Below, in pieces: positions 8,435 to 16,761 of a DNA stretch of 64,000 bases; position 1 is the first letter of the stretch, and every line of letters starts with the position of its first letter. The position numbers were made by a program, and so were the translations under genes. The notes below the pieces were generated by a model that saw only the letters and a list, made by a program, of their open reading frames with translations, did not search any database and was not told where the DNA came from. Source of the stretch: JACVRW01 sp963811055 (GTDB lineage Bacteria; Actinomycetota; Thermoleophilia; Solirubrobacterales; Thermoleophilaceae). Where the stretch lies: NCBI GenBank assembly GCA_963811055.1, contig CAWEPQ010000019.1, forward strand, positions 248,001 through 312,000, read 5' to 3'.

Positions 8435-8925
8435 GCGCGCGCTCGGGGATCGGCTTCGACTCGCACCGCTTCGAGGCGGGACGCAGGCTGGTGCTCGGGG
8501 GCGTGGAGGTGCCCTCGGAGAAGGGCCTGGCCGGCCACTCGGACGCCGACGCGCTGGCGCATGCGCTGACCGACGCGCTGCTCGGCGCCGCGGGCCTGGG
8601 TGACATAGGCGCCCACTTCCCCGACACCGACGAGCGCTGGCGCGACGCGGACAGCATCGAGCTCCTGCGCCACGTGTGCGGTCTGCTCGCCGAGAAGGGG
8701 CTCACGCCCGTGAACCTGGATGCCGTGGTGCTCTGCGAGAAGCCCAAGCTGGGCCCGTTCCGCGACGCGATGCGCGAGCGACTGGCGGCCGCGGCCGGGC
8801 TCGCGCCGGCGGACGTGAACGTGAAGTTCACCACCGCGGAGGGAATGGGCTTCGTCGGGCAGGGCGAGGGGATCGCGGTGATGGCCACCGCAAGCGTTGT
8901 CCCGGCCCGCTCCCCGGCGGGCTGA
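8431..8925 (+). CDS. ispF: 2-C-methyl-D-erythritol 2,4-cyclodiphosphate synthase IspF
   Basis: Fifth step of the MEP pathway: cyclises CDP-ME 2-phosphate to MEcPP with release of CMP. Metal ligands D10 and H12 (G-F-D-S-H-R-F) and H44 (A-H-A-L-T-D-A-L) are in place, as are the G-H-S-D-A-D, G-D-I-G-A-H-F-P-D-T-D and C-terminal T-T-A-E-G-M-G-F motifs. The ATG at 8431 overlaps the upstream stop and gives 164 residues, normal for a trimeric IspF. The frame is open upstream but that part is antisense-like noise. IspE is not in this window, so the pathway is split. Confidence 0.96.
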   Translation: MSARSGIGFDSHRFEAGRRLVLGGVEVPSEKGLAGHSDADALAHALTDALLGAAGLGDIGAHFPDTDERWRDADSIELLRHVCGLLAEKGLTPVNLDAVVLCEKPKLGPFRDAMRERLAAAAGLAPADVNVKFTTAEGMGFVGQGEGIAVMATASVVPARSPAG

Positions 8926-8945
8926 TCGGAATACAGTCCAGGGCG

Positions 8946-10328
8946 ATGGATCGCGACGATGTCGCATTCGCCGGCGTGGCTGCTCAGGCGCGGATGGTGC
9001 GGGACGGTCAGGTGTCCTCGCGGGAGCTCGTTGAGCTCTACCTGGACCGCATCGGGCGCCTGGACCCGGTCCTGAACACGTACCGGATCGTCATGGCGGA
9101 GCGTGCGCTCGCCGACGCCGACCAGGCCGACGCCCGCCGGCGCGGAGGCGACGTGCGCGCCCTTCTCGGCGTGCCGCTCGCGGTCAAGGACACCGAGGAC
9201 GTGGCCGGCGAGGTTACGCGCTGGGGCACGGCCGCTTTCAGCGATCCGGCCACCGCCGACGGCGAGCTCGTGTCGCGCCTGCGCTCGGCCGGCGCCGTGC
9301 TGCTGGGCAAGACGAACCTTCCGGAGCTGGCCATCATCGGGTGCACCGAAGGCCCAGCGTTCGGGGTGACCCGCAACCCGTGGGACCCCGACGCCACACC
9401 CGGCGGCTCGAGCGGCGGCAGCGCGGCGGCGGTGGCGGCCGGGCTCGCGGCGGGCGCCTCGGCGTCGGATGGGGCCGGCTCGATCCGCATCCCGGCGGCC
9501 AACTGTGGTCTCGTGGGCCTCAAGCCGCAGCGTGGCCGCATTCCGCTGAGCCCGTTCCCGGAGCACTGGCACGGCTTGAGCGTCCTGGGCTTCGAGGCGC
9601 GCAGCGTGGCCGACGCGGGCCTGTTGCTCGACGTGGGCGCCGGAACGGCCTCGCAGCGCCGCTACGCCGGCGCCGCCGAGCAGCCGCCCGGCCGGCTGCG
9701 TGTGGCGCTGTCCACCAAGGCCGTGCTGCCTGCCCGCGTGGATCCGCAGCTCCGGCGCGCCGTGGAGGAGACCGGCGAGCGCCTGCGGGCGCTGGGCCAT
9801 GCGGTCGACGTACGCGATCCCGAGTTCCCGATCGCCGCCGGCAACGCCTTCGTGACCCGCTACCTGGCGGGCATGGCGGAGGACGTGGGGAGGGTGCCGC
9901 GGCCTGACCGCCTCCAGCGCCGCACGCGCGGGTTCGGCAGGCTCGGCAAGCCTTTCCCCAAGAGCGTGGTCGAGCGCGCCAAGCGCGATGCCGCGGCGCA
10001 CGCCGAGCGGATCAACCGGATCTTCACGGACTTCGACGTGCTCGTGACTCCCACCACGGGCAAACCTCCCGTGGGCGCGGCGGAGTGGGAGGGGATGAGC
10101 GCCATGCGCACCCTCCTCGGGAACGCGGATGCTTATCCCTACACCGGGATCTGGAACCACACGGGGCAGCCGTCCTGCTCGGTGCCGGCGCCGAGCGTCA
10201 GCGACAGGGGGCTGCCGCTCGGCGTGCAGCTGATCGGCCGTCCGGACAGCGAGGAGACGCTGCTCGCGGTGGCGGCGCAGCTCGAGGCGGACGTGGGCTG
10301 GACCGCGCGGCGCCCCCCGCTCGCCTGA
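8946..10328 (+). CDS. Amidase (amidase signature family)
   Basis: Ser-cisSer-Lys amide hydrolase. The catalytic Lys is in A-V-K-D-T-E-D (K81), the cis-Ser in G-G-S-S-G-G-S, and the nucleophile is S179 in G-A-G-S-I-R-I-P-A-A. The ATG at 8946 gives 460 residues, the usual size for bacterial amidases and GatA-like proteins; absence of gatB/gatC nearby argues against the tRNA amidotransferase. The substrate is unknown. The gene lies 20 nt after ispF and 42 nt before cysS in the same direction, so it may ride on the same transcript although its role seems unrelated. Confidence 0.88.
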   Translation: MDRDDVAFAGVAAQARMVRDGQVSSRELVELYLDRIGRLDPVLNTYRIVMAERALADADQADARRRGGDVRALLGVPLAVKDTEDVAGEVTRWGTAAFSDPATADGELVSRLRSAGAVLLGKTNLPELAIIGCTEGPAFGVTRNPWDPDATPGGSSGGSAAAVAAGLAAGASASDGAGSIRIPAANCGLVGLKPQRGRIPLSPFPEHWHGLSVLGFEARSVADAGLLLDVGAGTASQRRYAGAAEQPPGRLRVALSTKAVLPARVDPQLRRAVEETGERLRALGHAVDVRDPEFPIAAGNAFVTRYLAGMAEDVGRVPRPDRLQRRTRGFGRLGKPFPKSVVERAKRDAAAHAERINRIFTDFDVLVTPTTGKPPVGAAEWEGMSAMRTLLGNADAYPYTGIWNHTGQPSCSVPAPSVSDRGLPLGVQLIGRPDSEETLLAVAAQLEADVGWTARRPPLA

Positions 10329-10370
10329 CGCGGCGCGTAGGTCCCCGGTCCGACCCTTAGCCTTCCGGCC

Positions 10371-11732
10371 GTGCGCGAGCTGCGTCTACACGACACGCTG
10401 ACCGGCTCGATTCGTGCGATCGAGCCGCGCGACCCGCCGCGAGTGGGCATCTACGCCTGCGGGCCCACGGTGTACGGACGCGTACACGTGGGCAACGCAC
10501 GACCCTACGTGCTGTTCGCGCTGCTGCGGCGCTTCCTGGAGCACGAGGGCTATGACCCGACGCTCGTGGTGAACGTCACCGACGTGAACGACAAGATCTA
10601 CGACGCCGCGCGCGACCAGGGTGTGCCCAGCGAGGCGCTGGCGCGGGCGATGACGGCGGCGTACGTGGAGGACACTGACCGGCTGGGGCTGGGACGGCCC
10701 GACAGCGAGCCCAAGGCGAGCGAGACGATCGAGGCGATCGTCGCGCTGATCGCCGACCTGGTGGACAGCGGCCACGCCTACGAGGCCGGCGGCGACGTGT
10801 ACTTCAGCGTTCCGAGCTTCGGGGACTACGGCAAGCTCTCCAACCGGCCCACGGAGGAGATGCGCCAGGGCGAGGGCGACGACGCGGCGGCCCTGAAGCG
10901 GGCGCCTCAGGACTTCGCGCTCTGGAAGGCCACGAAGGAGGGCGAGGACACCAGCTGGAGCTCGCCCTGGGGCCAGGGGCGCCCGGGATGGCACATCGAG
11001 TGCTCCGCCATGGCGGAGGAGCTCCTCGGCGTGGATTTCGAGGTGCACGGCGGCGGCTCCGACCTCGTGTTCCCCCACCACGAGAACGAGATCGCGCAGA
11101 CAGAGGCGGCGCGCGGCAGGCCGCTGGCCAGGCTGTGGATGCACAACGGCATGGTCGAGATGGGCGCCGAGAAGATGGCCAAGTCGGTGGGCAACATCCG
11201 CCTGCTGCACGGTGCGCTCGACCAGTACGGGCCCGAGGCCATCCTGATGTGGCTCGTCAGCGCCCATTACCGGAAGCCGATCGGCTACTCGGAAGAGGCC
11301 CTGGCCCAGGCCGAGGCCAACGTGCGCACGATCCGCGAGCTTGTCCGCCGGCTGGACCCGGAGGCCTCCGCCGGGGACCTGGACGACCTGGCCGAGCGCT
11401 TCTTCGACGCCCTGGCGGACGATTTCAACACCGCGGAGGCGCGCGCCGTCCTCTTCGACTGGGTGGGTGAGGCCAACCGCCGCCTCGAGGCCGGCGAGGC
11501 CGTGGGGCCGGGGCGCCTGCGCGAGATGCTGTACGCGTTCGGGCTCGAGCGGCTGGTGGACCAGGCGGACGAGGAGGCCCCCCAGGAGGTCCGGGAGCTT
11601 GCCGATCGCCGCGAGGAGGCTCGCGCGGCGCGGGACTTTGCCGAGGCCGACCGCCTGCGCGACGAGCTGGCGGAGCAGGGCTGGGAGGTCCGCGACGGCG
11701 CGGACGGCTTCCGCCTCGTCCGCTCTCAGTGA
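10371..11732 (+). CDS. cysS: Cysteinyl-tRNA synthetase
   Basis: Class I synthetase that charges tRNA-Cys. The zinc-site start (Y-A-C-G-P-T-V-Y), the HIGH-like motif H-V-G-N, the zinc ligands in W-H-I-E-C-S-A-M and H-H-E-N-E, and the KMSKS-like K-M-A-K-S are all visible. The 453 residues agree with the family. It starts with GTG at 10371 and its TGA overlaps the GTG of rlmB by 4 nt. The ispF...cysS-rlmB order is common in actinobacteria and firmicutes. The related ligase MshC (mycothiol synthesis) is less likely because the full anticodon-side C-terminal region and the rlmB linkage fit CysS. Confidence 0.95.
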   Translation: MRELRLHDTLTGSIRAIEPRDPPRVGIYACGPTVYGRVHVGNARPYVLFALLRRFLEHEGYDPTLVVNVTDVNDKIYDAARDQGVPSEALARAMTAAYVEDTDRLGLGRPDSEPKASETIEAIVALIADLVDSGHAYEAGGDVYFSVPSFGDYGKLSNRPTEEMRQGEGDDAAALKRAPQDFALWKATKEGEDTSWSSPWGQGRPGWHIECSAMAEELLGVDFEVHGGGSDLVFPHHENEIAQTEAARGRPLARLWMHNGMVEMGAEKMAKSVGNIRLLHGALDQYGPEAILMWLVSAHYRKPIGYSEEALAQAEANVRTIRELVRRLDPEASAGDLDDLAERFFDALADDFNTAEARAVLFDWVGEANRRLEAGEAVGPGRLREMLYAFGLERLVDQADEEAPQEVRELADRREEARAARDFAEADRLRDELAEQGWEVRDGADGFRLVRSQ

Positions 11733-12421
11733 TCGTCTACGGCCGCAATCCCGTCCGGGAGGCGCTCAGGGGGCCGCGTACGGTCGAGCATGTCTGGGCC
11801 ATCTCGCGCGCCGCGGACGAGCCCTGGCTCGACGGGGTGGAGGTGCGCGTGGCGGGCGCCGAGGAGATCGAGGTGCTCTGCGGCTCGCCGGAGCACCAGG
11901 GCATCTGCGCCGAGGCCGGTCCCTACCTCTATGCGGAGGCCGACAGCCTGCTCGAGCCGGACGACGCGCTCGTCCTGTGTCTCGACGAGGTACAGGACCC
12001 GCACAATCTCGGAGCGGTCTGCCGGGTGGCGGAGGCCTCGGGCTGCACCGGTGTGGTGATCCCCGAGCGACGCTCGGCCACGGTCACCCCGGCCACCTGC
12101 AAGGCCTCCGCCGGCGCGGTGGAGCACCTGGCGGTGGCGCAGGTGCGCAACCTCGCCGACTGGCTTGGCACCGCAAAGGCAGCCGGAGCCTGGGTTTACG
12201 GCGCGGACTCGAATGCGCCCACGGCCTACGACGACCCGGACTACAACGGCCGCGTGGTGCTGGTGCTGGGCTCCGAGGGGCGTGGTCTGAGGCCGCGCGT
12301 GAGCTCCGCCTGCGACGCCCTGGTGGCGCTGCCGCTGCGGGGCAAGGTCGGCTCCCTCAACGTGGCCACCGCGGCGGCCGCGCTGGTGTACGGCGTCTTG
12401 CACCTGCGCCGGGGGACTTGA
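11729..12421 (+). CDS. rlmB: 23S rRNA (guanosine-2'-O)-methyltransferase RlmB (TrmH/SpoU family)
   Basis: SPOUT-fold RNA 2'-O-methyltransferase expected to modify the 23S rRNA peptidyl-transferase loop. It begins with the short substrate-binding domain (V-Y-G-R-N-P-V-R-E-A-L). SpoU motif 1 is D-P-H-N-L-G-A-V-C-R, motif 2 is L-V-L-G-S-E-G-R-G-L-R, and motif 3 is I/L-P-L-R-G-K-V-G-S-L-N-V-A. Its 230 residues are slightly short. It is coupled to cysS by a 4-nt overlap. A strong promoter for the next gene overlaps its stop codon. Confidence 0.93.
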   Translation: MIVYGRNPVREALRGPRTVEHVWAISRAADEPWLDGVEVRVAGAEEIEVLCGSPEHQGICAEAGPYLYAEADSLLEPDDALVLCLDEVQDPHNLGAVCRVAEASGCTGVVIPERRSATVTPATCKASAGAVEHLAVAQVRNLADWLGTAKAAGAWVYGADSNAPTAYDDPDYNGRVVLVLGSEGRGLRPRVSSACDALVALPLRGKVGSLNVATAAAALVYGVLHLRRGT

Positions 12422-12446
12422 CAGGGCTCCATAACTCACATATCTT
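12418..12446 (+). promoter_or_regulatory. Sigma70-type promoter for the SigH-like gene
   Basis: TTGACA at 12418-12423, a 17-nt spacer, then TATCTT at 12441-12446: a near-consensus housekeeping promoter. The -35 hexamer overlaps the TGA of rlmB. The predicted start near 12453 leaves a leader of about 110 nt before the ATG at 12565. Confidence 0.8.
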
Positions 12447-12564
12447 CCCGCCCGATCAGGCTGAAGTCGAGCTTTAGGGAGTGAGACTTCAGAGCAACCT
12501 GGCGCCAGGGGAGGTACCGCGCCACCGAGCTTTCAAGGGCTTTTCAGCCCGAGAGGAGCCTTCG

Positions 12565-13251
12565 ATGGCAATAGCCGCAACCCCTCGTCCGGCGACCGCG
12601 CGTCGCTATACGGGGCCAAAGTCTAACTCTGAAGCTGAGCTTGATGATCACTACCTCATCGCGCTTGCAAAGCAGGGAAAGAAGGATGCGTACGACAAGA
12701 TCGTGCGCCGCTACCACGGTTTCGTGCGCCTCAAGGCGTCGTCGTACTTCCTCATAGGCGGCGACTCCGACGATCTCATCCAGGAGGGCCTCGTAGGGCT
12801 CTACAAAGCGGTTCGCGACTATCGCGCCGACCGTGAGTCCAGCTTCCGGAACTTCGCGGAGCTGTGCATCACGCGGCAGATCATCACCGCGGTCAAGACC
12901 TCCACGCGCAACAAGCACACCCCACTGAACGAGTACGTCTCGTTCTCGCAGACGCCGGCGGCGGGTGGCGGTGACGGGGATCCCACGCTCGACGAGCTGC
13001 TTCCCGGGCCCACGGCGCACGATCCGGCGAACCAGGTGATCTCCACCGAGGAGCTCCACAGCCTCGTGACGTGCCTGTCGAGCGTGCTCTCCGAGCTCGA
13101 GAGCTCGGTGCTGTCCCTGTACCTGGACGGCTACAGCTACGAGAGCATCGCCGAGCGCCTCGCGTGCGACACCAAGACCGTGGACAACGCCCTTCAGCGC
13201 GTCAAGCGCAAGGTCGGGACGCACCTGGCCTCGCGGCAGGTCCTCTTGTAG
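12565..13251 (+). CDS. sigH: RNA polymerase sigma factor, SigH/Sigma-30 type
   Basis: Alternative sigma-70 family factor resembling Bacillus SigH. Region 2 is clear: D-D-L-I-Q-E-G-L-V-G-L-Y-K-A-V-R-D-Y, then F-R-N-F-A-E-L-C-I-T-R-Q-I-I-T-A-V-K. Region 4 is the C-terminal helix-turn-helix (Y-L-D-G-Y-S-Y-E-S-I-A-E-R-L). The ATG at 12565 is preceded by GAGAGGAG with good spacing, giving 228 residues; the frame extends to 12481 but lacks a better start. In Thermoleophilia and firmicutes it commonly follows rlmB. It has its own promoter and no neighbouring anti-sigma gene. Confidence 0.92.
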   Translation: MAIAATPRPATARRYTGPKSNSEAELDDHYLIALAKQGKKDAYDKIVRRYHGFVRLKASSYFLIGGDSDDLIQEGLVGLYKAVRDYRADRESSFRNFAELCITRQIITAVKTSTRNKHTPLNEYVSFSQTPAAGGGDGDPTLDELLPGPTAHDPANQVISTEELHSLVTCLSSVLSELESSVLSLYLDGYSYESIAERLACDTKTVDNALQRVKRKVGTHLASRQVLL

Positions 13252-13319
13252 GCCTGGACGAATGTTCGGGGGTGGGCGCCCTCGATGCCGGTGGGTAGCG
13301 GGATGGCCGATGGACTCGT

Positions 13320-14096
13320 ATGCGGGTCCGCCCCTCCTTCGTACTGCCTTTGGCTGCCCTGCTGGCCCTGTGCGTGTACCGCGCCGAGGTCCAGCTGGAC
13401 AACGCTTCCGCCCAGGCGTCCGCCGCTCCGGCACCGACGGCGCAGACCGCACCCGCGCCGCCTCCTCCTCCCGCCGAGCCGACGCCCGCTCGACGGCCCG
13501 GCCCCAACCTTCTGAGCGTGAGCGGCGAGGTGGCCCTGCGAAAGAGCCCCGGCGGCGACGCCGTGGCTCTGGTGGGATCCACCACCCAGTTCGGCTCCCC
13601 GCGTGTGCTGAGCGTCGCGGCCCGCCGCGGCTCCTGGCTCGGCGTGGTCACCGACGAGCAGCCCAACGGACAGCTGGCCTGGGTGCGGGCCAACGACCCG
13701 GGCCTGCGCGCCAGCCGCACCTCCTGGTCGATCACCGCGGATCTTTCGGAGCGCAGCCTCGAGCTGCGCCGGGGAGGCCGCGTCATCAAGCGGCTGAGCG
13801 TCGCCGTGGGCACCGCCTCCTCGCCCACTCCGGCGGGCCGCTACGCCGTCACCGACAAGATCGACGGTTCCCGCTACGGGGCCTATTACGGCTGCTGCAT
13901 CCTGGCCCTCACCGGCCACCAGACCAATCCGCCGCCCGGCTGGACCGGCGGCGACCGCCTCGCGATCCACGGCACGGACGTGCCGTCGTCGATCGGGAAC
14001 GCGGCCTCGGCGGGCTGTCTCCGGGCAGCTGACGCCGATCTCCAGGTCCTGATGGCCCGGGTGCCGCTCGGCACGCCGGTCTTCGTCCGCTCCTAA
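13320..14096 (+). CDS. Secreted L,D-transpeptidase (YkuD domain)
   Basis: Peptidoglycan cross-linking enzyme forming 3-3 links. An N-terminal signal/anchor (F-V-L-P-L-A-A-L-L-A-L) and a Pro/Ala-rich spacer (about residues 35-60) lead to an SH3-like part and then the YkuD catalytic domain. The active site is visible as H-G-T-D...S-A-G-C-L-R with the Cys nucleophile about 35 residues from the C-terminus. The 258 residues are typical of actinobacterial enzymes. The spacer suggests a protein reaching into the wall. A weaker possibility is a carboxypeptidase-like YkuD activity. Confidence 0.9.
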   Translation: MRVRPSFVLPLAALLALCVYRAEVQLDNASAQASAAPAPTAQTAPAPPPPPAEPTPARRPGPNLLSVSGEVALRKSPGGDAVALVGSTTQFGSPRVLSVAARRGSWLGVVTDEQPNGQLAWVRANDPGLRASRTSWSITADLSERSLELRRGGRVIKRLSVAVGTASSPTPAGRYAVTDKIDGSRYGAYYGCCILALTGHQTNPPPGWTGGDRLAIHGTDVPSSIGNAASAGCLRAADADLQVLMARVPLGTPVFVRS

Positions 14097-14156
14097 GTTT
14101 CCGAGGTCCCCAGGACGGGTACCGGTTGTCGGCAACCCCGTCTGAGGAGAGAGACA

Positions 14157-14330
14157 ATGATCGGAATCCTGATAGCAGTCCTATTGGCAGCCCTGGTGTA
14201 CGTGATCCTCGCTGCCCTCACCGGATCGGCCATCGTGGCCATCGTCGGCGCCATCCTGGTGCTTCTTGCCGGAATCCCGTCCGGCGGATTCGGCTTCGGC
14301 TCGCGCTTCGGCGGCAGAGGCGCCGCGTAG
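14157..14330 (+). CDS. Small hydrophobic membrane protein, 57 residues
   Basis: The ATG at 14157 is preceded by a purine-rich GAGGAGAGAG. The product has a long hydrophobic stretch (residues 2-45, room for two short membrane helices, I-L-I-A-V-L-L-A-A-L and V-A-I-V-G-A-I-L-V-L-L-A-G) and a Gly/Arg/Phe-rich tail G-G-F-G-F-G-S-R-F-G-G-R. No family was recognised. Codon use matches the neighbours and the ribosome site is good, so it is probably real despite its size. It lies between the L,D-transpeptidase and tRNA-Thr. Confidence 0.65.
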   Translation: MIGILIAVLLAALVYVILAALTGSAIVAIVGAILVLLAGIPSGGFGFGSRFGGRGAA

Positions 14331-14351
14331 CGCGAAGACCCTTTCGTGCCA

Positions 14352-14423
14352 AGCCGGAGGCGGGATTCGAACCCGCGACACCCGGTTTACAAAACCGGTG
14401 CTCTACCCCTGAGCTACTCCGGC
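14352..14423 (-). tRNA. tRNA-Thr (anticodon TGT)
   Basis: Complete cloverleaf on the minus strand: acceptor GCCGGAG/CTCCGGC, D arm GCTC...GAGC, anticodon stem CCGGT/ACCGG with loop TTTGTAA giving anticodon TGT (reads ACA), T arm GCGGG-TTCGAAT-CCCGC, discriminator T. No CCA is encoded, as is common in actinobacteria. Confidence 0.97.
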
Positions 14424-14460
14424 AGCGCGGGGGCGAGCGTAGCGTGGCGTTGCGACGCGG

Positions 14461-15003
14461 CTAGTGCGCCTCGGCGCTGGCCGCGCCGGCCGCCGCGTGC
14501 TCGATGTTCCCGTGGCCGTTGGAGGCCACCGGCACGTCTTCCAGCGGCTCGAACTCGCCCTCTGCGTTGAGGCGGCGCTCCAGCTCGCCGAGCACGAGGC
14601 CGAAGAGGAGGTGCCGCCAGGTGGCCTGCGCGAACGCGCGGCCGTTGCCGTGGAGCGGCTCGAGGTCGCCGCGCGCCGGGTGGTAGCGGTCCACCAACCG
14701 CCCGAGCGGCCAGGTGGCGAGGTGCTCCACGAGCGCGATCGCCACGCCGTTGGCTGTGGCCGGACCCGGCGCCAGCGGGCGCACGAGCGCGTACCCGGCG
14801 CCGAAGGCGGCGCCGTTCACCAGGTGCATGGCCACGCCCGCGCCCGGCCAGCCGCTGCCGCGCGTGACGAGCTTCCCGAGCAGCTCGACATCGTCGTGGC
14901 GCGAGCCGAAGACCCGTTTGTCCAAGGGCTGCTGGGCGGCCCAGACGGCCGCTGCGGCTGCGCCGGCCACGGCCCCGTTCATGGTGCGGCGGAGCTCGAT
15001 CAT
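14461..15003 (-). CDS. Hypothetical membrane protein, 180 residues
   Basis: Not recognised as a named family. The sequence begins with an Ala-rich hydrophobic stretch (G-A-V-A-G-A-A-A-A-A-V-W-A-A), has two further hydrophobic segments (A-F-G-A-G-Y-A-L-V and A-I-A-L-V-E-H-L) and a helical segment with L-L-F-G-L-V-L-G-E-L, then an acidic, Ala-rich tail. It resembles small bacterial integral membrane proteins of unknown role. It is transcribed toward tRNA-Thr and away from the PlsC-GpsA gene, with about 45 bp between the divergent starts. Confidence 0.65.
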   Translation of the reverse strand: MIELRRTMNGAVAGAAAAAVWAAQQPLDKRVFGSRHDDVELLGKLVTRGSGWPGAGVAMHLVNGAAFGAGYALVRPLAPGPATANGVAIALVEHLATWPLGRLVDRYHPARGDLEPLHGNGRAFAQATWRHLLFGLVLGELERRLNAEGEFEPLEDVPVASNGHGNIEHAAAGAASAEAH

Positions 15004-15046
15004 TCGGGCAGCGTAACGCCAGGGGCCCCGGCGGGTAGCTGAGGGC

Positions 15047-16729
15047 GTGACGGGGATGGGCAGATGGCGGCGCGAGCGGCCGCTCGCGCTCTACCACGAG
15101 CGGACGCGTCGGCGGGGAGTGAACTCCTTCGTCTACTGGTCGATCCGCTTCTTCGCGAAGCCCGCCCTGGTCGTGTACTTCCGGCTCGCGCGGCGCGGCC
15201 ACGGGCTGATCCCCAAGGGCGGGGTGATCCTCGCGTCGAACCACCGCAGCTTCCTGGACCCGTTCGTGCTCGGCACCTGCGTGCCGCGGCCGATCTACTT
15301 CATGGCCAAGCAGGAGATCTTCCGCAACCCGTTCGTCGGCTGGCTGCTCAACTGCCTCGGCGCGTACCCGGTCAAGCGGGGCGCGTCCGACGAGGAGTCC
15401 ACCAAGACCACGATGGCTCTCCTCGAGCGCGGCGAGGCCGTGGTGATCTTCCCGGAGGGCACGCGTGTCAGGCGCGGATCGCTGGGACGGCCGCACCGCG
15501 GCGTGGGCCGCGTCGCTCTGCAGAGCGGCGCCCCCGTGGTGCCGATCGCCGTGTCCGGCAGCGAGCATGCCCGGCGCGGGTGGCGCATCAGGCCGGTGAA
15601 GGTGCACCTGCGCTTCGGCGCGCCGCTCACCTTCCCGCGCGTGGACAGCCCGTCGCAGTTCCTGGCCGGCGAGGTGACCGAGCGCATCTGGCCCTGCGTG
15701 GAGCTGCAGTGGGAATGGCTCGGCGGCCTGCCGCCGCTGCGCACCGCGGCCGTGGTCGGCGCCGGATCCATGGGCACCGCCGCCGCGGTGGTTCTCGCGC
15801 GCGCGGGCCTGGAGGTTCAGCTCGGCTGCCGCACGAGCGAGCAGGCGGACCTCCTTCGGGCCGAGGGGGAGAACGCCGCCTACCTGCCGGGCGTGACCTT
15901 CGATGGCGCGATCGAGGCGCGCGCCGTGCGCGACGTGGAGTTTGCGGGGGTGGACCTCGTGGTGCTCGCCGTGCCCTGCAGCGCGCTCCCCGCGGCCGTG
16001 GGCGAGATCGGTGCCCGGGTGGGTGAGCGCAGCGCGGTGCTCGTGGCGTCCAAGGGGCTCGTGCCGCCACTCGGCACCACGCCTTCCGCCTTTGTGGCCG
16101 AGCGCGTCAGGGCGCGGGCGGTTGCCTCTCTCGCGGGTCCCGCGCACGCGCGCGAGGCGATCGAGATGGGAGCGTCCGTGGTGCTCGCCACCCGCAACGC
16201 GGACCTCCTCCGCCAGCTGGGCGAGGTGCTGGAGGCCGGCGGGCTGACCGTGGAGGCCACCGACGACGTGACCGGAGCCGAGCTGGCCTCGTGTGCCAAG
16301 AACGCCGCCGCGCTTGCGTCCGCCGCGGCCGCCCCGCGCGGCGCGAACCTCGCCGGCGCGGCCGCGGGCCGTGTCTTCTCGGAGGTGCACCAGCTGGCCC
16401 TGGCTCACGGCGGGCGCAGCGAGACCTTCGCCGGCCTTGCGGGCGCCGGTGACCTCGTGGCCACCGCGCTGGCCGAGGGCAGCCGCAACCGCCGCGCCGG
16501 GGAGCTCGTGGGCGCCGGCGTGCCCACGCGTGCGGTGGAGGCGGCGATCGCCCAGACCGCCGAGTCGCTCGCCACGGTCCCGCTGCTGGGCCTGGCGTTC
16601 GAGCGCGAGGGCATCGACGCTCCCGTGACCACCGGTCTCTGCAGGGTGCTGGACGGGGACGCTTCGGCCGACCAGTGGCTCGAGAGCATCCGGGCCAGCG
16701 CCGACGCGCGCGGGAGACAAGCTGCCTGA
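15047..16729 (+). CDS. Fused 1-acylglycerol-3-phosphate acyltransferase (PlsC) and glycerol-3-phosphate dehydrogenase (GpsA)
   Basis: One 560-residue chain joins two phospholipid-precursor enzymes. Residues about 30-225 are a PlsC/LPLAT acyltransferase with N-H-R-S-F-L-D (HX4D) and F-P-E-G-T-R. Residues about 235-555 are an NAD(P)-dependent sn-glycerol-3-phosphate dehydrogenase: Rossmann G-A-G-S-M-G, L-A-G-P-A-H-A-R-E, the catalytic-Lys region S-C-A-K-N, and G-A-G-D-L-V-A-T...S-R-N-R-R. All key residues are retained in both halves, so both should be active. GpsA makes glycerol-3-phosphate; PlsC acts two steps later on lysophosphatidate, so the fusion links the entry and second acylation of phosphatidate synthesis. 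The frame is unbroken and codon use is uniform across the junction. Confidence 0.9.
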   Translation: MTGMGRWRRERPLALYHERTRRRGVNSFVYWSIRFFAKPALVVYFRLARRGHGLIPKGGVILASNHRSFLDPFVLGTCVPRPIYFMAKQEIFRNPFVGWLLNCLGAYPVKRGASDEESTKTTMALLERGEAVVIFPEGTRVRRGSLGRPHRGVGRVALQSGAPVVPIAVSGSEHARRGWRIRPVKVHLRFGAPLTFPRVDSPSQFLAGEVTERIWPCVELQWEWLGGLPPLRTAAVVGAGSMGTAAAVVLARAGLEVQLGCRTSEQADLLRAEGENAAYLPGVTFDGAIEARAVRDVEFAGVDLVVLAVPCSALPAAVGEIGARVGERSAVLVASKGLVPPLGTTPSAFVAERVRARAVASLAGPAHAREAIEMGASVVLATRNADLLRQLGEVLEAGGLTVEATDDVTGAELASCAKNAAALASAAAAPRGANLAGAAAGRVFSEVHQLALAHGGRSETFAGLAGAGDLVATALAEGSRNRRAGELVGAGVPTRAVEAAIAQTAESLATVPLLGLAFEREGIDAPVTTGLCRVLDGDASADQWLESIRASADARGRQAA

Positions 16730-16761
16730 GGGGCGGCCGCAGCCGGATAGGCTCCGCATGA

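Noticed and set aside
7743..10160. 805-codon minus-strand open frame across PHP, ispF and amidase genes
   Set aside because: No recognisable domain; it is the complement of three well-supported genes.
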